Assembly (NCBI RefSeq): GCF_900609045.1
Contig: NZ_UXAV01000017.1
Location: 62,001-126,000 of the forward strand
Source of the DNA: Filibacter tadaridae
GTDB lineage: Bacteria > Bacillota > Bacilli > Bacillales_A > Planococcaceae
Direction: 5' to 3'
DNA length: 64,000 nt
The notes under the pieces were generated by a model. It searched no databases, had not been told where the DNA came from, and saw only the letters and a list, made by a program, of their open reading frames with translations. Position 1 is the stretch's first letter. Each line of letters opens with the position of its first letter. The position numbers were made by a program, and so were the translations under genes. This document shows, piece after piece, positions 8,164 to 16,128 of this stretch.

Positions 8164-8997
8164 TCACACTTCAGTCAACGTAATTTCCGGTGCGCCGAAT
8201 TTATTTTTCGCACCGTGCATGACAGGGCCGACGTATTCGTTCAGTTTCCAGCCGTTTGCAATTGCAGCAGAGACAAACTTTTTCGCTTCAATGACAGCTT
8301 CTTTCACTTCAAGACCGTTTGCAAGATTCGCAGTGATTGCAGCGGCAAATGTGCAGCCCGCGCCGTGGTTGTAATGCGTTTCCGCTTTTTCCCCTTCAAG
8401 AAGTGTGAAAGTCTTTCCGTCATAGAATAGATCTGCCGCTTTATCGTGCTGTAGTTGTTTACCGCCTTTTACAACAACGTTGCGTGCGCCACGTGAATGG
8501 ATCTTTTCCGCCGCCGCTTTCATATCGTCGATTGTCTTCGGTGTTTTGATACCCGCAAGCTGTCCTGCCTCAAATAAGTTAGGCGTAACGATTTCAGCTT
8601 TTGGAAGAAGATATTCTATCATCGCACCTACATTTCCTGGATTAAGAACTTCATCTTCACCTTTACAAACCATGACCGGATCGATGACAACATGATTCAA
8701 ACCTGACTCTGCAATCGCATTTCCGGCAGTTTTGATCACTTCTTCCGTGCTGAGCATACCTGTTTTAATCGCATCGACGCCTGTCGATAATGCCGTTTTG
8801 ATTTGCGCTTTCAACACATCAACCGGCAATGAATACACATTATGATTCCAATTATTAGCTGGATCCATCGTAACGACAACTGTTAAAGCCGTCATGCCGT
8901 ATGTACCGTGTTCTTGGAATGTTTTCAAGTCAGCTTGGATGCCCGCGCCACCTGACGTATCTGAACCTGCTATTGTTAACGTCTTTTTCAATGTCAT
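8164..8997 (-). CDS. pdxK: Pyridoxine/pyridoxal/pyridoxamine kinase (ThiD-like)
   Basis: 277 residues, ribokinase-fold kinase of the ThiD group. Signatures: N-terminal TIAGSDTSGGAGIQADLKTF, VIDPVMVCKGED, VTPNLFEAGQLAG, and the C-terminal anion-hole motif NHGAGCTFAAAI. The sequence follows B. subtilis PdxK (YwdB) more than ThiD, and the location next to the ung region agrees. It would phosphorylate B6 vitamers in the salvage pathway; hydroxymethylpyrimidine phosphate kinase activity is the alternative. ATG 8997 has AAAGGAGA 11 bases upstream, and the longer frame (9048) lacks a ribosome site. Confidence 0.87.
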   Translation of the reverse strand: MTLKKTLTIAGSDTSGGAGIQADLKTFQEHGTYGMTALTVVVTMDPANNWNHNVYSLPVDVLKAQIKTALSTGVDAIKTGMLSTEEVIKTAGNAIAESGLNHVVIDPVMVCKGEDEVLNPGNVGAMIEYLLPKAEIVTPNLFEAGQLAGIKTPKTIDDMKAAAEKIHSRGARNVVVKGGKQLQHDKAADLFYDGKTFTLLEGEKAETHYNHGAGCTFAAAITANLANGLEVKEAVIEAKKFVSAAIANGWKLNEYVGPVMHGAKNKFGAPEITLTEV

Positions 8998-9060
8998 TAT
9001 GGAAAGTCTCCTTTTATATGGATTTAATTCACTATTAATCTTAATCAAGTTAAACGAAAA

Positions 9061-9327
9061 TTACAAATCCCTGATATCGTCGGCTTTCATCATTTTAAAG
9101 ACGGAGTACGTCAACAAGGCAACGATTATGAATGAAACGACAGCGCCCAAAGGATGCCCATTCATGACAAGTCCAATCCCGAAAGCAAGTAAGACAAACA
9201 TCCCGATTCCGAAAAGTATAAGAAAAACGATAAGTCCCATACTTTTTGAACGCTCGGGCACGTGTTCTCCGTGTTTCACCGCATCCGCTAATGTTCTCAT
9301 TTTTTCACGTAACTGCATATCTGCCAA
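9061..9327 (-). CDS. Small two-helix membrane protein, unknown
   Basis: 88 residues starting at TTG 9327, which has AGGAGGG 7 bases upstream; the nearby ATG is out of frame. Residues about 30-50 and 56-76 are hydrophobic, with a charged N-terminal helix (LREKMRTLADAVKHGEH) and a charged C-terminus (KMMKADDIRDL). No family recognised. It lies directly upstream of pdxK with a 63-base gap on the same strand and may be cotranscribed with it. Confidence 0.65.
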   Translation of the reverse strand: MADMQLREKMRTLADAVKHGEHVPERSKSMGLIVFLILFGIGMFVLLAFGIGLVMNGHPLGAVVSFIIVALLTYSVFKMMKADDIRDL

Positions 9328-9400
9328 GTTGCATCCCTCCTACTCTAATCCTACCATGTCTTGCTGTACATATTGAATAAATGACTTTCTATAGAAACTA

Positions 9401-9440
9401 AGCGTAGGCGCCTTAAAACGGGTAACCGAGCGCGTAGCGG
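9401..9440 (+). repeat. Collapsed copy of the GGCGCC/GGGGTAGC palindromic repeat
   Basis: AGCGTAGGCGCCTTAAAACG followed by GGTAACCGAGCG is similar to the left arm and right flank of the elements at 51588 and 57677 but lacks the central CAATAAG hairpin. It resembles the collapsed copy at 12003. Confidence 0.45.
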
Positions 9441-9483
9441 GTTCAATGAAATACTTTATTTCACCCTATATAGTTGTTTGTTA

Positions 9484-9509
9484 TGAAACTTTTCGAGAGT
9501 CTAAACGTA
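9484..9509 (+). promoter_or_regulatory. ECF sigma (SigW/SigM-type) promoter
   Basis: TGAAAC (9484-9489), 16-bp spacer, CGTA (9506-9509). This matches the known B. subtilis extracytoplasmic-function consensus exactly in both elements and spacing. The start would be about 30 bases before the DUF4230 gene. Confidence 0.7.
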
Positions 9510-9546
9510 CAAATATATGTAGAAAATGATGGAAAAGGGGGATTAA

Positions 9547-10311
9547 ATGTCGAACGAATATAAAAATGAACGTAAAATAGATGAAATCGAACAGCTGTTA
9601 AAAGAATTGAAAGCTTCTGAAGAGGAAACTGCCGTCACGGTAGAAGAGGTTGAAAACCGTCCGACCGGATTTTGGCGTGTAGGAAAAGTTTTCTTTTCAT
9701 TGTGGAAAAAGACATTCATCTCTATTGCACTGATTATACTGCTACTAATTGTTACGATCCCGTTTGCGACAATGCATTTTCTGAAATCGGGAAGTACATT
9801 TACGGAAAGTAAAGGTGCATTTCTTGAGCAAATCCAAGAATTGAACGAATTAGCAACAGCGGAAGCTTACACAAAAGTCGTCATCGAACGACAAGACAAT
9901 ACATTATTCGGACAAAGCATCGGCCTTAACTTGCCGGGTACTAAACGGCAATTGCTCGTCGTTGTTCCGGGTTCGATCAAAGCGGGAGTTGACTTGTCCG
10001 CGTTGACCGAAGAAGACATCGAGATGGATGAAGCGAATAAAACAGCTAAAATCACACTTCCTCCTGCATCATTTTTAGGTGGCGCAGAAATTTATTTTGA
10101 TAAAGTCGAAGTGTACTCCTACGAAGGAGCATTCCGTGAGAAAGCGAATATTGAAGAGGCATACGAACTGGCTGAAGAAGCGAAAAAATTGATTTTGGAA
10201 GAAACGACTGGACAAGGTGTCTTGACGACGGCACAACAAAATGCAGAACGAACGCTACACGAAATGTTTTCATTTGCAGGCTATGACGTGGCAATTGAAT
10301 TTAAGGAGTGA
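9547..10311 (+). CDS. DUF4230 membrane-anchored protein
   Basis: 254 residues. An acidic N-terminal region predicted as coiled coil ([16 protein letters not shown]), one strong transmembrane helix (about residues 57-78, [20 protein letters not shown]), then an extracytoplasmic domain of about 170 residues with the DUF4230 pattern ([45 protein letters not shown]). Function unknown. The ribosome site is AAAAGGGGG. An ECF-sigma promoter lies directly upstream, which points to expression under envelope stress. Its stop overlaps the ung start region (AAGGAGTGA), so the two are probably translationally linked. Confidence 0.75.
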   Translation: MSNEYKNERKIDEIEQLLKELKASEEETAVTVEEVENRPTGFWRVGKVFFSLWKKTFISIALIILLLIVTIPFATMHFLKSGSTFTESKGAFLEQIQELNELATAEAYTKVVIERQDNTLFGQSIGLNLPGTKRQLLVVVPGSIKAGVDLSALTEEDIEMDEANKTAKITLPPASFLGGAEIYFDKVEVYSYEGAFREKANIEEAYELAEEAKKLILEETTGQGVLTTAQQNAERTLHEMFSFAGYDVAIEFKE

Positions 10312-10316
10312 TGCTA

Positions 10317-11006
10317 TTGTTGGATAAAATCCGTTTCAAAAATGACTGGGATACAGTGCTCAAGAATGAATTCAATAAACCATATTATGTGGAACTCCAT
10401 GCGTTTTTAACCAAAGAATATGAAGAGCGAACAATTTATCCACAAAAGGAAGAGTTATGGACCGCCTTCAAATTGACACCGTTCAATGATGTGAAAGTCG
10501 TTATTTTGGGACAAGACCCATACCACGGGCACGGTCAGGCACATGGGTTGAGTTTTTCAGTGAAACCGGGTGTGAAAATTCCACCGAGCCTTCGCAATCT
10601 ATTCAAGGAACTCGAGACGGATATGGGGTGTCCACTTCCTGAAACGGGTACGCTAACAGGGTGGGCAAGTCAAGGCGTGCTGATGCTCAACACGGTCCTT
10701 ACCGTTCGCGAAGGGGAAGCTCATTCCCACCGGGGGCAAGGGTGGGAAACGTTCACTGATGAATTGATCCACAAATTATCAAAGCGCGAAAAGCCTATTA
10801 TTTTCATTTTATGGGGGCGCCCCGCGCAATTGAAGAAGAAGCACATTGACACATCGCGCCATGCAATTATCGAATCGGTTCATCCGAGTCCGCTTAGCGC
10901 ACACCGGGGTTTCATCGGCAGTCGTCCATACTCACAAACCAACCAAATTTTAGAATCGTGGAATGAAGCACCAATCGACTGGTGTAAAACGAGCGACTCT
11001 CTGTAA
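10317..11006 (+). CDS. ung: Uracil-DNA glycosylase, family 1
   Basis: 229 residues. Removes uracil from DNA in base excision repair. Catalytic water-activating motif GQDPYHG (D67 in the motif), the LLNTVLTV strand, WG-containing ILWG, and the DNA-leucine-loop motif [11 protein letters not shown] are all present. Start: TTG 10317 is chosen because AAGGAG (10303-10308) is 8 bases upstream; ATG 10311 would be only 2 bases from it. It begins six bases after the DUF4230 stop, so expression is likely coupled and may rise under envelope stress via the upstream ECF promoter. Confidence 0.95.
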   Translation: MLDKIRFKNDWDTVLKNEFNKPYYVELHAFLTKEYEERTIYPQKEELWTAFKLTPFNDVKVVILGQDPYHGHGQAHGLSFSVKPGVKIPPSLRNLFKELETDMGCPLPETGTLTGWASQGVLMLNTVLTVREGEAHSHRGQGWETFTDELIHKLSKREKPIIFILWGRPAQLKKKHIDTSRHAIIESVHPSPLSAHRGFIGSRPYSQTNQILESWNEAPIDWCKTSDSL

Positions 11007-11053
11007 CTCGTAGAAAAACCGTGGTAAAGTTAGATGAAAAGAGGGTGGTGGCT

Positions 11054-11230
11054 GTGGCTGTCAATTGTTTTGAATGTCGCCACTTTTATGTGACATGGGA
11101 CCCGCAGAATCCGCGCGGTTGCAGAGCACATGGTTTTAAAACCCGTGAATTGCCATCGGCCGTTGTCAAACGGTCGTCAGGTATGGACTGCCTATTAGTT
11201 GAGCGGAAAAAGGGAGATGGAAAAAGATGA
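11054..11230 (+). CDS. Small four-cysteine protein, putative zinc ribbon
   Basis: About 58 residues. Cys-x2-Cys near the N-terminus (NCFECRHFYVTWDP), then GCRAHGF and later MDCLL, a spacing that could hold one zinc ion. Start is uncertain; GTG 11054 follows GAGGGTGG with normal spacing, but GTG 11045 or 11048 is possible. It lies between ung and ywdI with a 4-base overlap to ywdI and is part of that operon. Homologues of this kind occur beside ung in Bacillales; no function was recognised. Confidence 0.6.
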   Translation: MAVNCFECRHFYVTWDPQNPRGCRAHGFKTRELPSAVVKRSSGMDCLLVERKKGDGKR

Positions 11231-11490
11231 TTCCATACGACCGGATCATTTTAGAAATGGAACGTCAACTGTCAATCGCAAAACGAGCTGGAGAAGAGCG
11301 TACAATGCGAGAGGCACTGTCCGCCGTCAGATCACTTTGTGAGGTCGCGCTTGGCGACGAAGTAAAGCAGGAAAAGAAGATTGTTCCCAAAATGCTTTCG
11401 ACTGGCAATGAAGTAAAGCCACTCACATCATTTGAAGGGACACTACTTGAAGAAGAGGACGCGAATGGCGGATCTATCTTTGATTTCTAA
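11227..11490 (+). CDS. ywdI: YwdI family protein (DUF5327)
   Basis: 87 residues, mostly helical and charged, ending in GSIFDF. The N-terminal helix (IILEMERQLSIAKRAGEERTMREALSAVRSLCEVAL) and the DF ending match YwdI of B. subtilis, encoded near ung and ywdK. Function unknown. It overlaps the preceding small Cys protein by 4 bases (ATGA), which suggests coupled translation. Confidence 0.75.
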   Translation: MIPYDRIILEMERQLSIAKRAGEERTMREALSAVRSLCEVALGDEVKQEKKIVPKMLSTGNEVKPLTSFEGTLLEEEDANGGSIFDF

Positions 11491-11514
11491 AGGAATAAGA
11501 AAGAGGGGGAAAAC

Positions 11515-11895
11515 ATGCCGTTTTTCATTATCGCGGGAGCTGTCAACGCCGCTATTGCTGTCGCATTCGGTGCTTTCGGTGCGCATGCGCTAAAAGATAG
11601 GTTATCGGAGCATTATTTAGCTATATGGGAAACCGCCGTTCAGTACCAGATGTTCCATGCACTTGGCCTCATCATTATCGGTGTACTAATGAGCAAATCA
11701 ATACTCGGCCCAATTACGCAATTGAGTTGGGCGGGCTATTTAATTCTTGCGGGGATCATCATTTTCTCAGGCAGCCTGTACATACTCAGCCTATCGGGTA
11801 TCGGTATCTTGGGCGCTATCACACCAATAGGCGGCGTTGCTTTCATCGCCGGCTGGATCATGCTGATTATTGCAGCTGTTAAATTTGGAAAGTAA
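11515..11895 (+). CDS. ywdK: DUF423 (TMEM256-like) membrane protein YwdK
   Basis: 126 residues, four hydrophobic segments. The family signature [10 protein letters not shown] (about residues 21-30) and the [15 protein letters not shown] segment are intact. Small polytopic membrane protein of unknown function, conserved from bacteria to animals. GAGGGGG precedes the ATG. Last gene of the ung cluster, followed by a terminator. Confidence 0.85.
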   Translation: MPFFIIAGAVNAAIAVAFGAFGAHALKDRLSEHYLAIWETAVQYQMFHALGLIIIGVLMSKSILGPITQLSWAGYLILAGIIIFSGSLYILSLSGIGILGAITPIGGVAFIAGWIMLIIAAVKFGK

Positions 11896-11924
11896 GACGA
11901 GGGGAGTCACCCTTGTCTTTTTTT
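11896..11924 (+). terminator. Terminator after ywdK
   Basis: GACGAGGG / CCCTTGTC stem with one wobble, then T7. Confidence 0.75.
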
Positions 11925-12002
11925 ATTCAATTAAATGTCACAATAATGTAATTCTTGCTTTGTTGTTTTGGTATACTATATATGTAGACATAAAGAATCC
12001 TC

Positions 12003-12040
12003 TCAACAACGCTCAGCTACCCCAGTGAGGCGCCTTCGCT
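12003..12040 (-). repeat. Collapsed copy of the GGCGCC/GGGGTAGC palindromic repeat
   Basis: On the minus strand it reads AGCGAAGGCGCC, then CACTGGGGTAGCTGAGCG and TTGTTGAG. This matches the outer parts of the copy at 51588 closely, but the central ~60 bases are missing and the join sits at a GA dinucleotide present at both ends of the missing segment. Confidence 0.7.
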
Positions 12041-12096
12041 AGAGATTTTATAGAATCATTAGTTCAACATATATAATAGAAAAGGGAGGGGTTTCA

Positions 12097-13146
12097 TTGG
12101 TTATAACACGCCCAAAGTCAAAACAATGGCTATTCGGGCTATTGCTGTTGCTTGTCCTTGTTAGTAACTTCCTCGTCTATCGTCTATCCATTATCCCGAT
12201 GCCGGCGGATTCAAAAGGCGTGGTCATCGGTTCACTAATCGATTTTTTTATTGTTGCACCGCTTCTCATTATTGCGATGACCCGCAACAAAGGATTCAGC
12301 GTAAAACGGTTCATCACATTTATGGTACTTGGGATTGTTGCAGCACGTTTTGTCATTCCCGCTGCATACTTCAAGCCATTTGCGTTCATTCCTTATGCGG
12401 CAATTGGCTTCGAAGGGATTCTATTAGTTGCGGAAATTGGCCTTATTGTTCTTCTTTTGAAGCATGTGCCGACCATTGCTCGAGAAATAAAAGAAGGGAA
12501 TACGAGTGTCTTGTTCGCATTTCCTGAAAAAGTAAAAGATAGAGTATCCGCTCAACCAGTTATTACACTAATTGCAGCTGAGGCACTCATGTTTTACTAT
12601 GCGTTTGCATCATGGAAACAACAACCATCCATTCAAGAGAAAGCATTTTCTTTGCATCAGAAAACAAGCCTCATTGCATTCAATATCATGCTTATCCATG
12701 CAATTGTCATTGAAACACTCGGCTTTCATTGGTGGCTGCATGACAAATCAATCATTTTGTCGATTGTACTGCTCATTTTGAATATTTATTCGGTCATCTA
12801 TGTCATCGCTGATATTCAAACAGTGCGACTTAATCCGCTTACAGTTGAAGATGATAGAATCCGGGTTTCCCTTGGACTTGGAAAGCGAATGGAAATTCCA
12901 TTTGATGCTATCACTCGGATTGATTGGGGGGAAAAGGCGGCTTCTACTAACATAAAAGAAGAAGGGATAATTGATTTTATCGCCCGCGATTTTGAAGAAC
13001 TGAAACCCCAATGTGTCATTCATTTCGATCAGCCACAACAGGCAACGCTGTTCCTCGGCATGAAAAAAGAATTTCATGCAGCTGCAATCCGCGTCGATGA
13101 GCTTGAAAGATTCCGGCTTACAGTTGAACAAAAAGTGGGGGAATAA
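12097..13146 (+). CDS. Polytopic membrane protein, unknown (beta-carotene monooxygenase-annotated group)
   Basis: 349 residues beginning at TTG 12097 with AGGGAGGGG 5 bases upstream. Six to eight hydrophobic segments in the first 235 residues, then a soluble C-terminal domain of about 110 residues (VEDDRIRVSLGLGKRMEIPFDAITRIDWGE) resembling a PH-like domain. Proteins like this are often database-labelled beta-carotene 15,15'-monooxygenase in Bacillales without support; I see no iron-binding His pattern to back that. Function unknown. Followed by a strong terminator; the upstream 200-base gap holds a collapsed repeat copy. Confidence 0.65.
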   Translation: MVITRPKSKQWLFGLLLLLVLVSNFLVYRLSIIPMPADSKGVVIGSLIDFFIVAPLLIIAMTRNKGFSVKRFITFMVLGIVAARFVIPAAYFKPFAFIPYAAIGFEGILLVAEIGLIVLLLKHVPTIAREIKEGNTSVLFAFPEKVKDRVSAQPVITLIAAEALMFYYAFASWKQQPSIQEKAFSLHQKTSLIAFNIMLIHAIVIETLGFHWWLHDKSIILSIVLLILNIYSVIYVIADIQTVRLNPLTVEDDRIRVSLGLGKRMEIPFDAITRIDWGEKAASTNIKEEGIIDFIARDFEELKPQCVIHFDQPQQATLFLGMKKEFHAAAIRVDELERFRLTVEQKVGE

Positions 13147-13192
13147 AAAAGCCTTTCGCAGAGCCTTTAGTAGGCCTTGCGAAAGACTTTTT
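13146..13192 (+). terminator. Terminator after the 12097-13146 gene
   Basis: AAAAAGCCTTTCGCA ... TGCGAAAGACTTTTT pairs over 15 bp with one mismatch, with an inner GCCT/AGGC stem. Confidence 0.85.
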
Positions 13193-13216
13193 AAATTTGG
13201 ATTACTGTTTAGTTCA

Positions 13217-13314
13217 AGCGCTTAGTGGCTTGAGTCATAAGTCAGCCCGGCTGCGCAGTAAGGAACGCCGCATAGCCATTTCAACTTATGGTTGTCGTCC
13301 CTGACCAAGGCGCT
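13217..13314. repeat. Structured palindromic intergenic element
   Basis: Outer arms AGCGC (13217-13221) and GCGCT (13310-13314), inner arms CATAAGT (13236-13242) and ACTTATG (13284-13290), and a small CAGCCCGGCTG hairpin between them. Layout resembles the GGCGCC/CAATAAG repeats elsewhere in the window, though the sequence differs. It sits between convergent genes after a terminator. Confidence 0.5.
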
Positions 13315-13328
13315 GTCGCTTTCCTTGT

Positions 13329-13676
13329 TTATGGCCGTTGTGGAAAATAACTAAGCTCGTCATCAAATTTCGCGAAATCGAAATAGATCATTGGAAACAG
13401 GTATCGATCCTTTGTCTTCAAATCACTAAGAATGACGTGGTCGCGGCCGGCCGCTTCCACAATACCACGTACAACTTTCGTATTTGAGCCCGCCTCCACA
13501 GCGTGTTCAAATGAAAAATGAAAAGTACCAGGCTTACCCCGGTTGAGTCGCAAAATGTTTTCAATGTATGATTCCTCTCGCGGGGGTGGAGCAGTCGGCC
13601 GCCCGCTAGGAATTGTCACTGGTGGTGGTCCGACATGTTGATTTTGATAGTTAGGGTTCCAATAATATTGAACCAA
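13329..13676 (-). CDS. gerQ: Spore coat protein GerQ
   Basis: 115 residues from TTG 13676 (AAAGGATG upstream). The Pro/Gln-rich N-terminus (MVQYYWNPNYQNQ) and the conserved domain ENILRLNRGKPGTFHFSFEH...VEAAGRDHVILSD identify GerQ, a coat protein cross-linked by transglutaminase and needed for CwlJ assembly and Ca-dipicolinate-triggered germination. It is 24 bases downstream of cwlJ in the same operon, the arrangement known in Bacillus. Expression is probably from the sigma-E promoter upstream of cwlJ. Confidence 0.92.
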   Translation of the reverse strand: MVQYYWNPNYQNQHVGPPPVTIPSGRPTAPPPREESYIENILRLNRGKPGTFHFSFEHAVEAGSNTKVVRGIVEAAGRDHVILSDLKTKDRYLFPMIYFDFAKFDDELSYFPQRP

Positions 13677-13700
13677 TTTTTCATCCTTTCATCGTTTGAT

Positions 13701-14120
13701 TTACACTCTTGGGCAATCCTGTTCAGTGGGAGAGAAAAAGCAATGCGCTTTGTATCTGCCGGTATTCCATTGGTTATACCACTGGGCAGGGCATTCCCCG
13801 GTCGGTTCGAAAAACCAGAGTGAGCGGCTTGCGGGATGGAAACGTTCGCCTGCAATTACCCGTCTTGCAAGTTTTTTATCCCGTTCACGTGCTCGTTGAT
13901 AAAAATAAGACTTTGTCGTCGCCTCGAAACCTCCCGGAGACTGGAAGACCATATCCCTTAAGTTGCGGATATTCTTAAAGTCCAGACAATCCGAATACAC
14001 GCGATTTACTCCCACATTACCAACCATAAGCATTCCCAAATTACCTTCACCTTCCGCTTCAGCACGCATTAATCGTGCAAGCAGCTCGACTTGCTCTTCA
14101 GTGGCTCGTATCGCTGGCAC
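13701..14120 (-). CDS. cwlJ: Spore cortex-lytic cell wall hydrolase CwlJ
   Basis: 139 residues, no signal peptide, as expected for CwlJ (unlike SleB). Hydrolase_2 domain over nearly the whole length: ARLMRAEAEGEGNLGMLMVGNVGVNRV, FQSPGGFEA, ARRVIAGERF, and ALWFFEP-like LWFFEPTGECPAQW. It degrades cortex peptidoglycan during germination. Start GTG 14120 follows AAGGGGG by 7 bases; the ORF extends a few codons further but without better signals. A sigma-E type promoter lies just upstream, matching mother-cell expression. Confidence 0.9.
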   Translation of the reverse strand: MPAIRATEEQVELLARLMRAEAEGEGNLGMLMVGNVGVNRVYSDCLDFKNIRNLRDMVFQSPGGFEATTKSYFYQRARERDKKLARRVIAGERFHPASRSLWFFEPTGECPAQWYNQWNTGRYKAHCFFSPTEQDCPRV

Positions 14121-14140
14121 GGCACAACCCCCTTGCAACT

Positions 14141-14169
14141 ACTTTATGCAGTATGTAATTCAAATATGT
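14141..14169 (-). promoter_or_regulatory. Sigma-E-type promoter of cwlJ-gerQ
   Basis: Minus strand: ACATATT (14169-14163), 14-bp spacer, CATAAAGT (14148-14141), against the sigma-E pattern kmATATT-N14-CATAyaaT. Confidence 0.6.
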
Positions 14170-14175
14170 GAACAA

Positions 14176-14206
14176 TAAAAAGAAGCCGCATACAAGATGC
14201 GACTTC
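14176..14206 (-). terminator. Terminator after hemQ
   Basis: Minus strand AAGTCGCAT / ATGCGGCTT with loop CTTGT and T5; one wobble. It overlaps the region upstream of the cwlJ promoter. Confidence 0.75.
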
Positions 14207-14213
14207 ACTTATA

Positions 14214-14963
14214 TCACACAGTAAAGAATGATGCTTTTTTCTCGTCATCCATAAGTGTACCGACGAAGAACGAACCGAATTCAGCGTAGCGTGCGCTCAC
14301 TTCATCAAAACGCATTTCATAAATGAGTTTCTTGAACTGGAGTACATCATCTGCAAACAGTGTTACACCCCATTCGTAATCGTCGAAACCGACAGACCCG
14401 GAAATGATTTGCTTCACTTTTCCTGCATAACTACGGCCGATTAAACCATGGCTGCGCATCAATCCTTTGCGTTTGTCCATATCGAGCATATACCAGTTGT
14501 CATCGCCATCGCGTTTTTTATCCATCGGGTAGAAACAGATATACGGTTTGCGAGGCAATTCAGGATACAAACGTCCGCGTACATACGGATTCTGGTATGG
14601 ATCTTCATCGGAATCGCCACCAACGTAGTTCGACAGTTCAACGACCGAAACGTATGAATACGCAGGAATCGTGAAATCTGCAATTGCTAGCTTATTGAAT
14701 TCTGCTTCAAGCTCTTGCAATTCATCCATTGTGGGACGTAAAGTCATCAGCATGAAATCCGCTTTTTGTCCAACAATTGTATAGAATGCGTGGCTGCCTG
14801 TTTTTTCGTCATCTGCTTTTTGAAGTTTCTCAAGGTAGACAAGGAATTCATCAACGGCAACTTGGCGCTCTTCTTTTGATAGTAATTTCCAAGAAGCCCA
14901 GTCCATTGAGCGTAAATCATGTAATACATACCATCCATCGAGTGTAGTAGCTGCTTCGTTCAT
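14214..14963 (-). CDS. hemQ: Coproheme decarboxylase (heme synthesis) HemQ
   Basis: 249 residues. HemQ of the chlorite-dismutase-like fold completes the coproporphyrin-dependent heme pathway of Gram-positives by converting coproheme III to heme b. Visible: N-terminal [15 protein letters not shown], the catalytic-Tyr-containing [41 protein letters not shown] with the heme-proximal His, and [13 protein letters not shown]. Start ATG 14963 has AAGGAGTG 8 bases upstream; the long upstream extension in frame has no support. Divergent from pta. Confidence 0.93.
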   Translation of the reverse strand: MNEAATTLDGWYVLHDLRSMDWASWKLLSKEERQVAVDEFLVYLEKLQKADDEKTGSHAFYTIVGQKADFMLMTLRPTMDELQELEAEFNKLAIADFTIPAYSYVSVVELSNYVGGDSDEDPYQNPYVRGRLYPELPRKPYICFYPMDKKRDGDDNWYMLDMDKRKGLMRSHGLIGRSYAGKVKQIISGSVGFDDYEWGVTLFADDVLQFKKLIYEMRFDEVSARYAEFGSFFVGTLMDDEKKASFFTV

Positions 14964-15004
14964 TTTGTTTGCACTCCTTCGAATCGAATTATGTGTCCAG
15001 TTTA

Positions 15005-15013
15005 AGTGTAGCA
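15005..15013 (-). promoter_or_regulatory. Possible extended -10 promoter of hemQ
   Basis: Minus strand TGCTACACT (TGN plus TACACT) about 40 bases before the hemQ ATG, with TTGTTT 15 bases further upstream. Weak -35 spacing, hence low confidence. Confidence 0.35.
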
Positions 15014-15032
15014 CAAACGAACAAAAAACAAC

Positions 15033-15054
15033 CGTGACACGTGGCCCCGTCACG
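15033..15054. promoter_or_regulatory. Inverted repeat between hemQ and pta
   Basis: CGTGAC (15033-15038) and GTCACG (15049-15054) with a 10-base spacer lie between the divergent genes. It could be an operator for either; no regulator is known from the sequence. Confidence 0.3.
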
Positions 15055-15077
15055 AATTTGACATGAACTGAATCTCT

Positions 15078-15105
15078 TTTAACACACGGGTGGTTGGTGT
15101 ATGCT
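15078..15105 (+). promoter_or_regulatory. Possible sigma-A promoter of pta
   Basis: TTTAAC, 16-bp spacer, TATGCT (15100-15105), about 30 bases upstream of the pta ribosome site. Confidence 0.35.
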
Positions 15106-15140
15106 AGGAGCAAACGACTCCCCGAAAAGGTGGCATTAAA

Positions 15141-16112
15141 ATGACGAATCTATTTGATGAAATAAAAACTACTTTGATTGCCAATAAAAAGAAGATTGTA
15201 CTACCAGAAGGCACAGATTCCCGTGTCTTGGAGGCGGCATCCCGTCTGCATAGTGAAGGATTAGTGGAGCCGGTCTTGCTGGGCAATGAACTCTTGGTGA
15301 AGCAAGCGGCATTGGAAACGGGAGCTGAAATAGCGGGAATTACAATTATCGACCCAGTAAGCGCCCCTTATTTAGGAGAACTTGTTGAACAATTCGTCTT
15401 GCGTCGCAGTGGAAAAGCGACAGTTGAACAAGCACGTGAGCAAATTTTAGATGTCAATACATTCGGCACGATGCTTATTTACACAGGACGGGCGGATGGT
15501 CTTGTCAGCGGAGCTGCACATTCGACGGCTGATACAGTCCGACCGGCTCTTCAAATCATTAAGACAAAACCGGGTATTTCACGGACAAGCGGGGCGTTTA
15601 TCATGATGAAAGGTGAGGAGCGTCTCGTTTTCGCGGATTGTGCCATCACAGTTGCGCCAACCGCACAGGAACTCGCGGAGATTGCAGTTGAAAGTGCAAA
15701 AACGGCTGGGGCATTCGGTATCGAACCGCGTATTGCAATGTTGTCTTTCTCGACGAAAGGATCGGCCGTAACAGAGGAAACGGTTAAAGTGGCAGAAGCT
15801 GTAAAAATTGTTGGAGCGCTTGCACCTGATTTAGTGATCGACGGGGAATTCCAGTTTGACGCTGCATATGTTCCCGCAATCGCAGCCAAAAAAGCACCGG
15901 ATTCAATTATTCAAGGTGATGCAAATGTCTTCATATTCCCGTCGCTGGAAGCTGGGAACATCGGCTATAAAATGACGGAACGACTTGCCGGTTACGAAGC
16001 AATCGGACCGATTCTACAAGGATTAAACGCACCCGTAAATGACTTGTCCCGCGGTTGTTCCGCAGATGACGTCTATAAGCTTGCCCTTATCACCGCAGCA
16101 CAAAGTCTATGA
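15141..16112 (+). CDS. pta: Phosphate acetyltransferase
   Basis: 323 residues, the same length as B. subtilis Pta. Converts acetyl-CoA and phosphate to acetyl phosphate and CoA for acetate overflow metabolism. Signatures: [18 protein letters not shown] at the N-terminus, [29 protein letters not shown] and [15 protein letters not shown] at the C-terminus. AGGTGG precedes the ATG. lipL follows after 16 bases in the same direction, the conserved pta-lipL (ywfL) pair of Bacilli. Confidence 0.95.
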   Translation: MTNLFDEIKTTLIANKKKIVLPEGTDSRVLEAASRLHSEGLVEPVLLGNELLVKQAALETGAEIAGITIIDPVSAPYLGELVEQFVLRRSGKATVEQAREQILDVNTFGTMLIYTGRADGLVSGAAHSTADTVRPALQIIKTKPGISRTSGAFIMMKGEERLVFADCAITVAPTAQELAEIAVESAKTAGAFGIEPRIAMLSFSTKGSAVTEETVKVAEAVKIVGALAPDLVIDGEFQFDAAYVPAIAAKKAPDSIIQGDANVFIFPSLEAGNIGYKMTERLAGYEAIGPILQGLNAPVNDLSRGCSADDVYKLALITAAQSL

Positions 16113-16128
16113 GCAGGAGAACGTTGAA

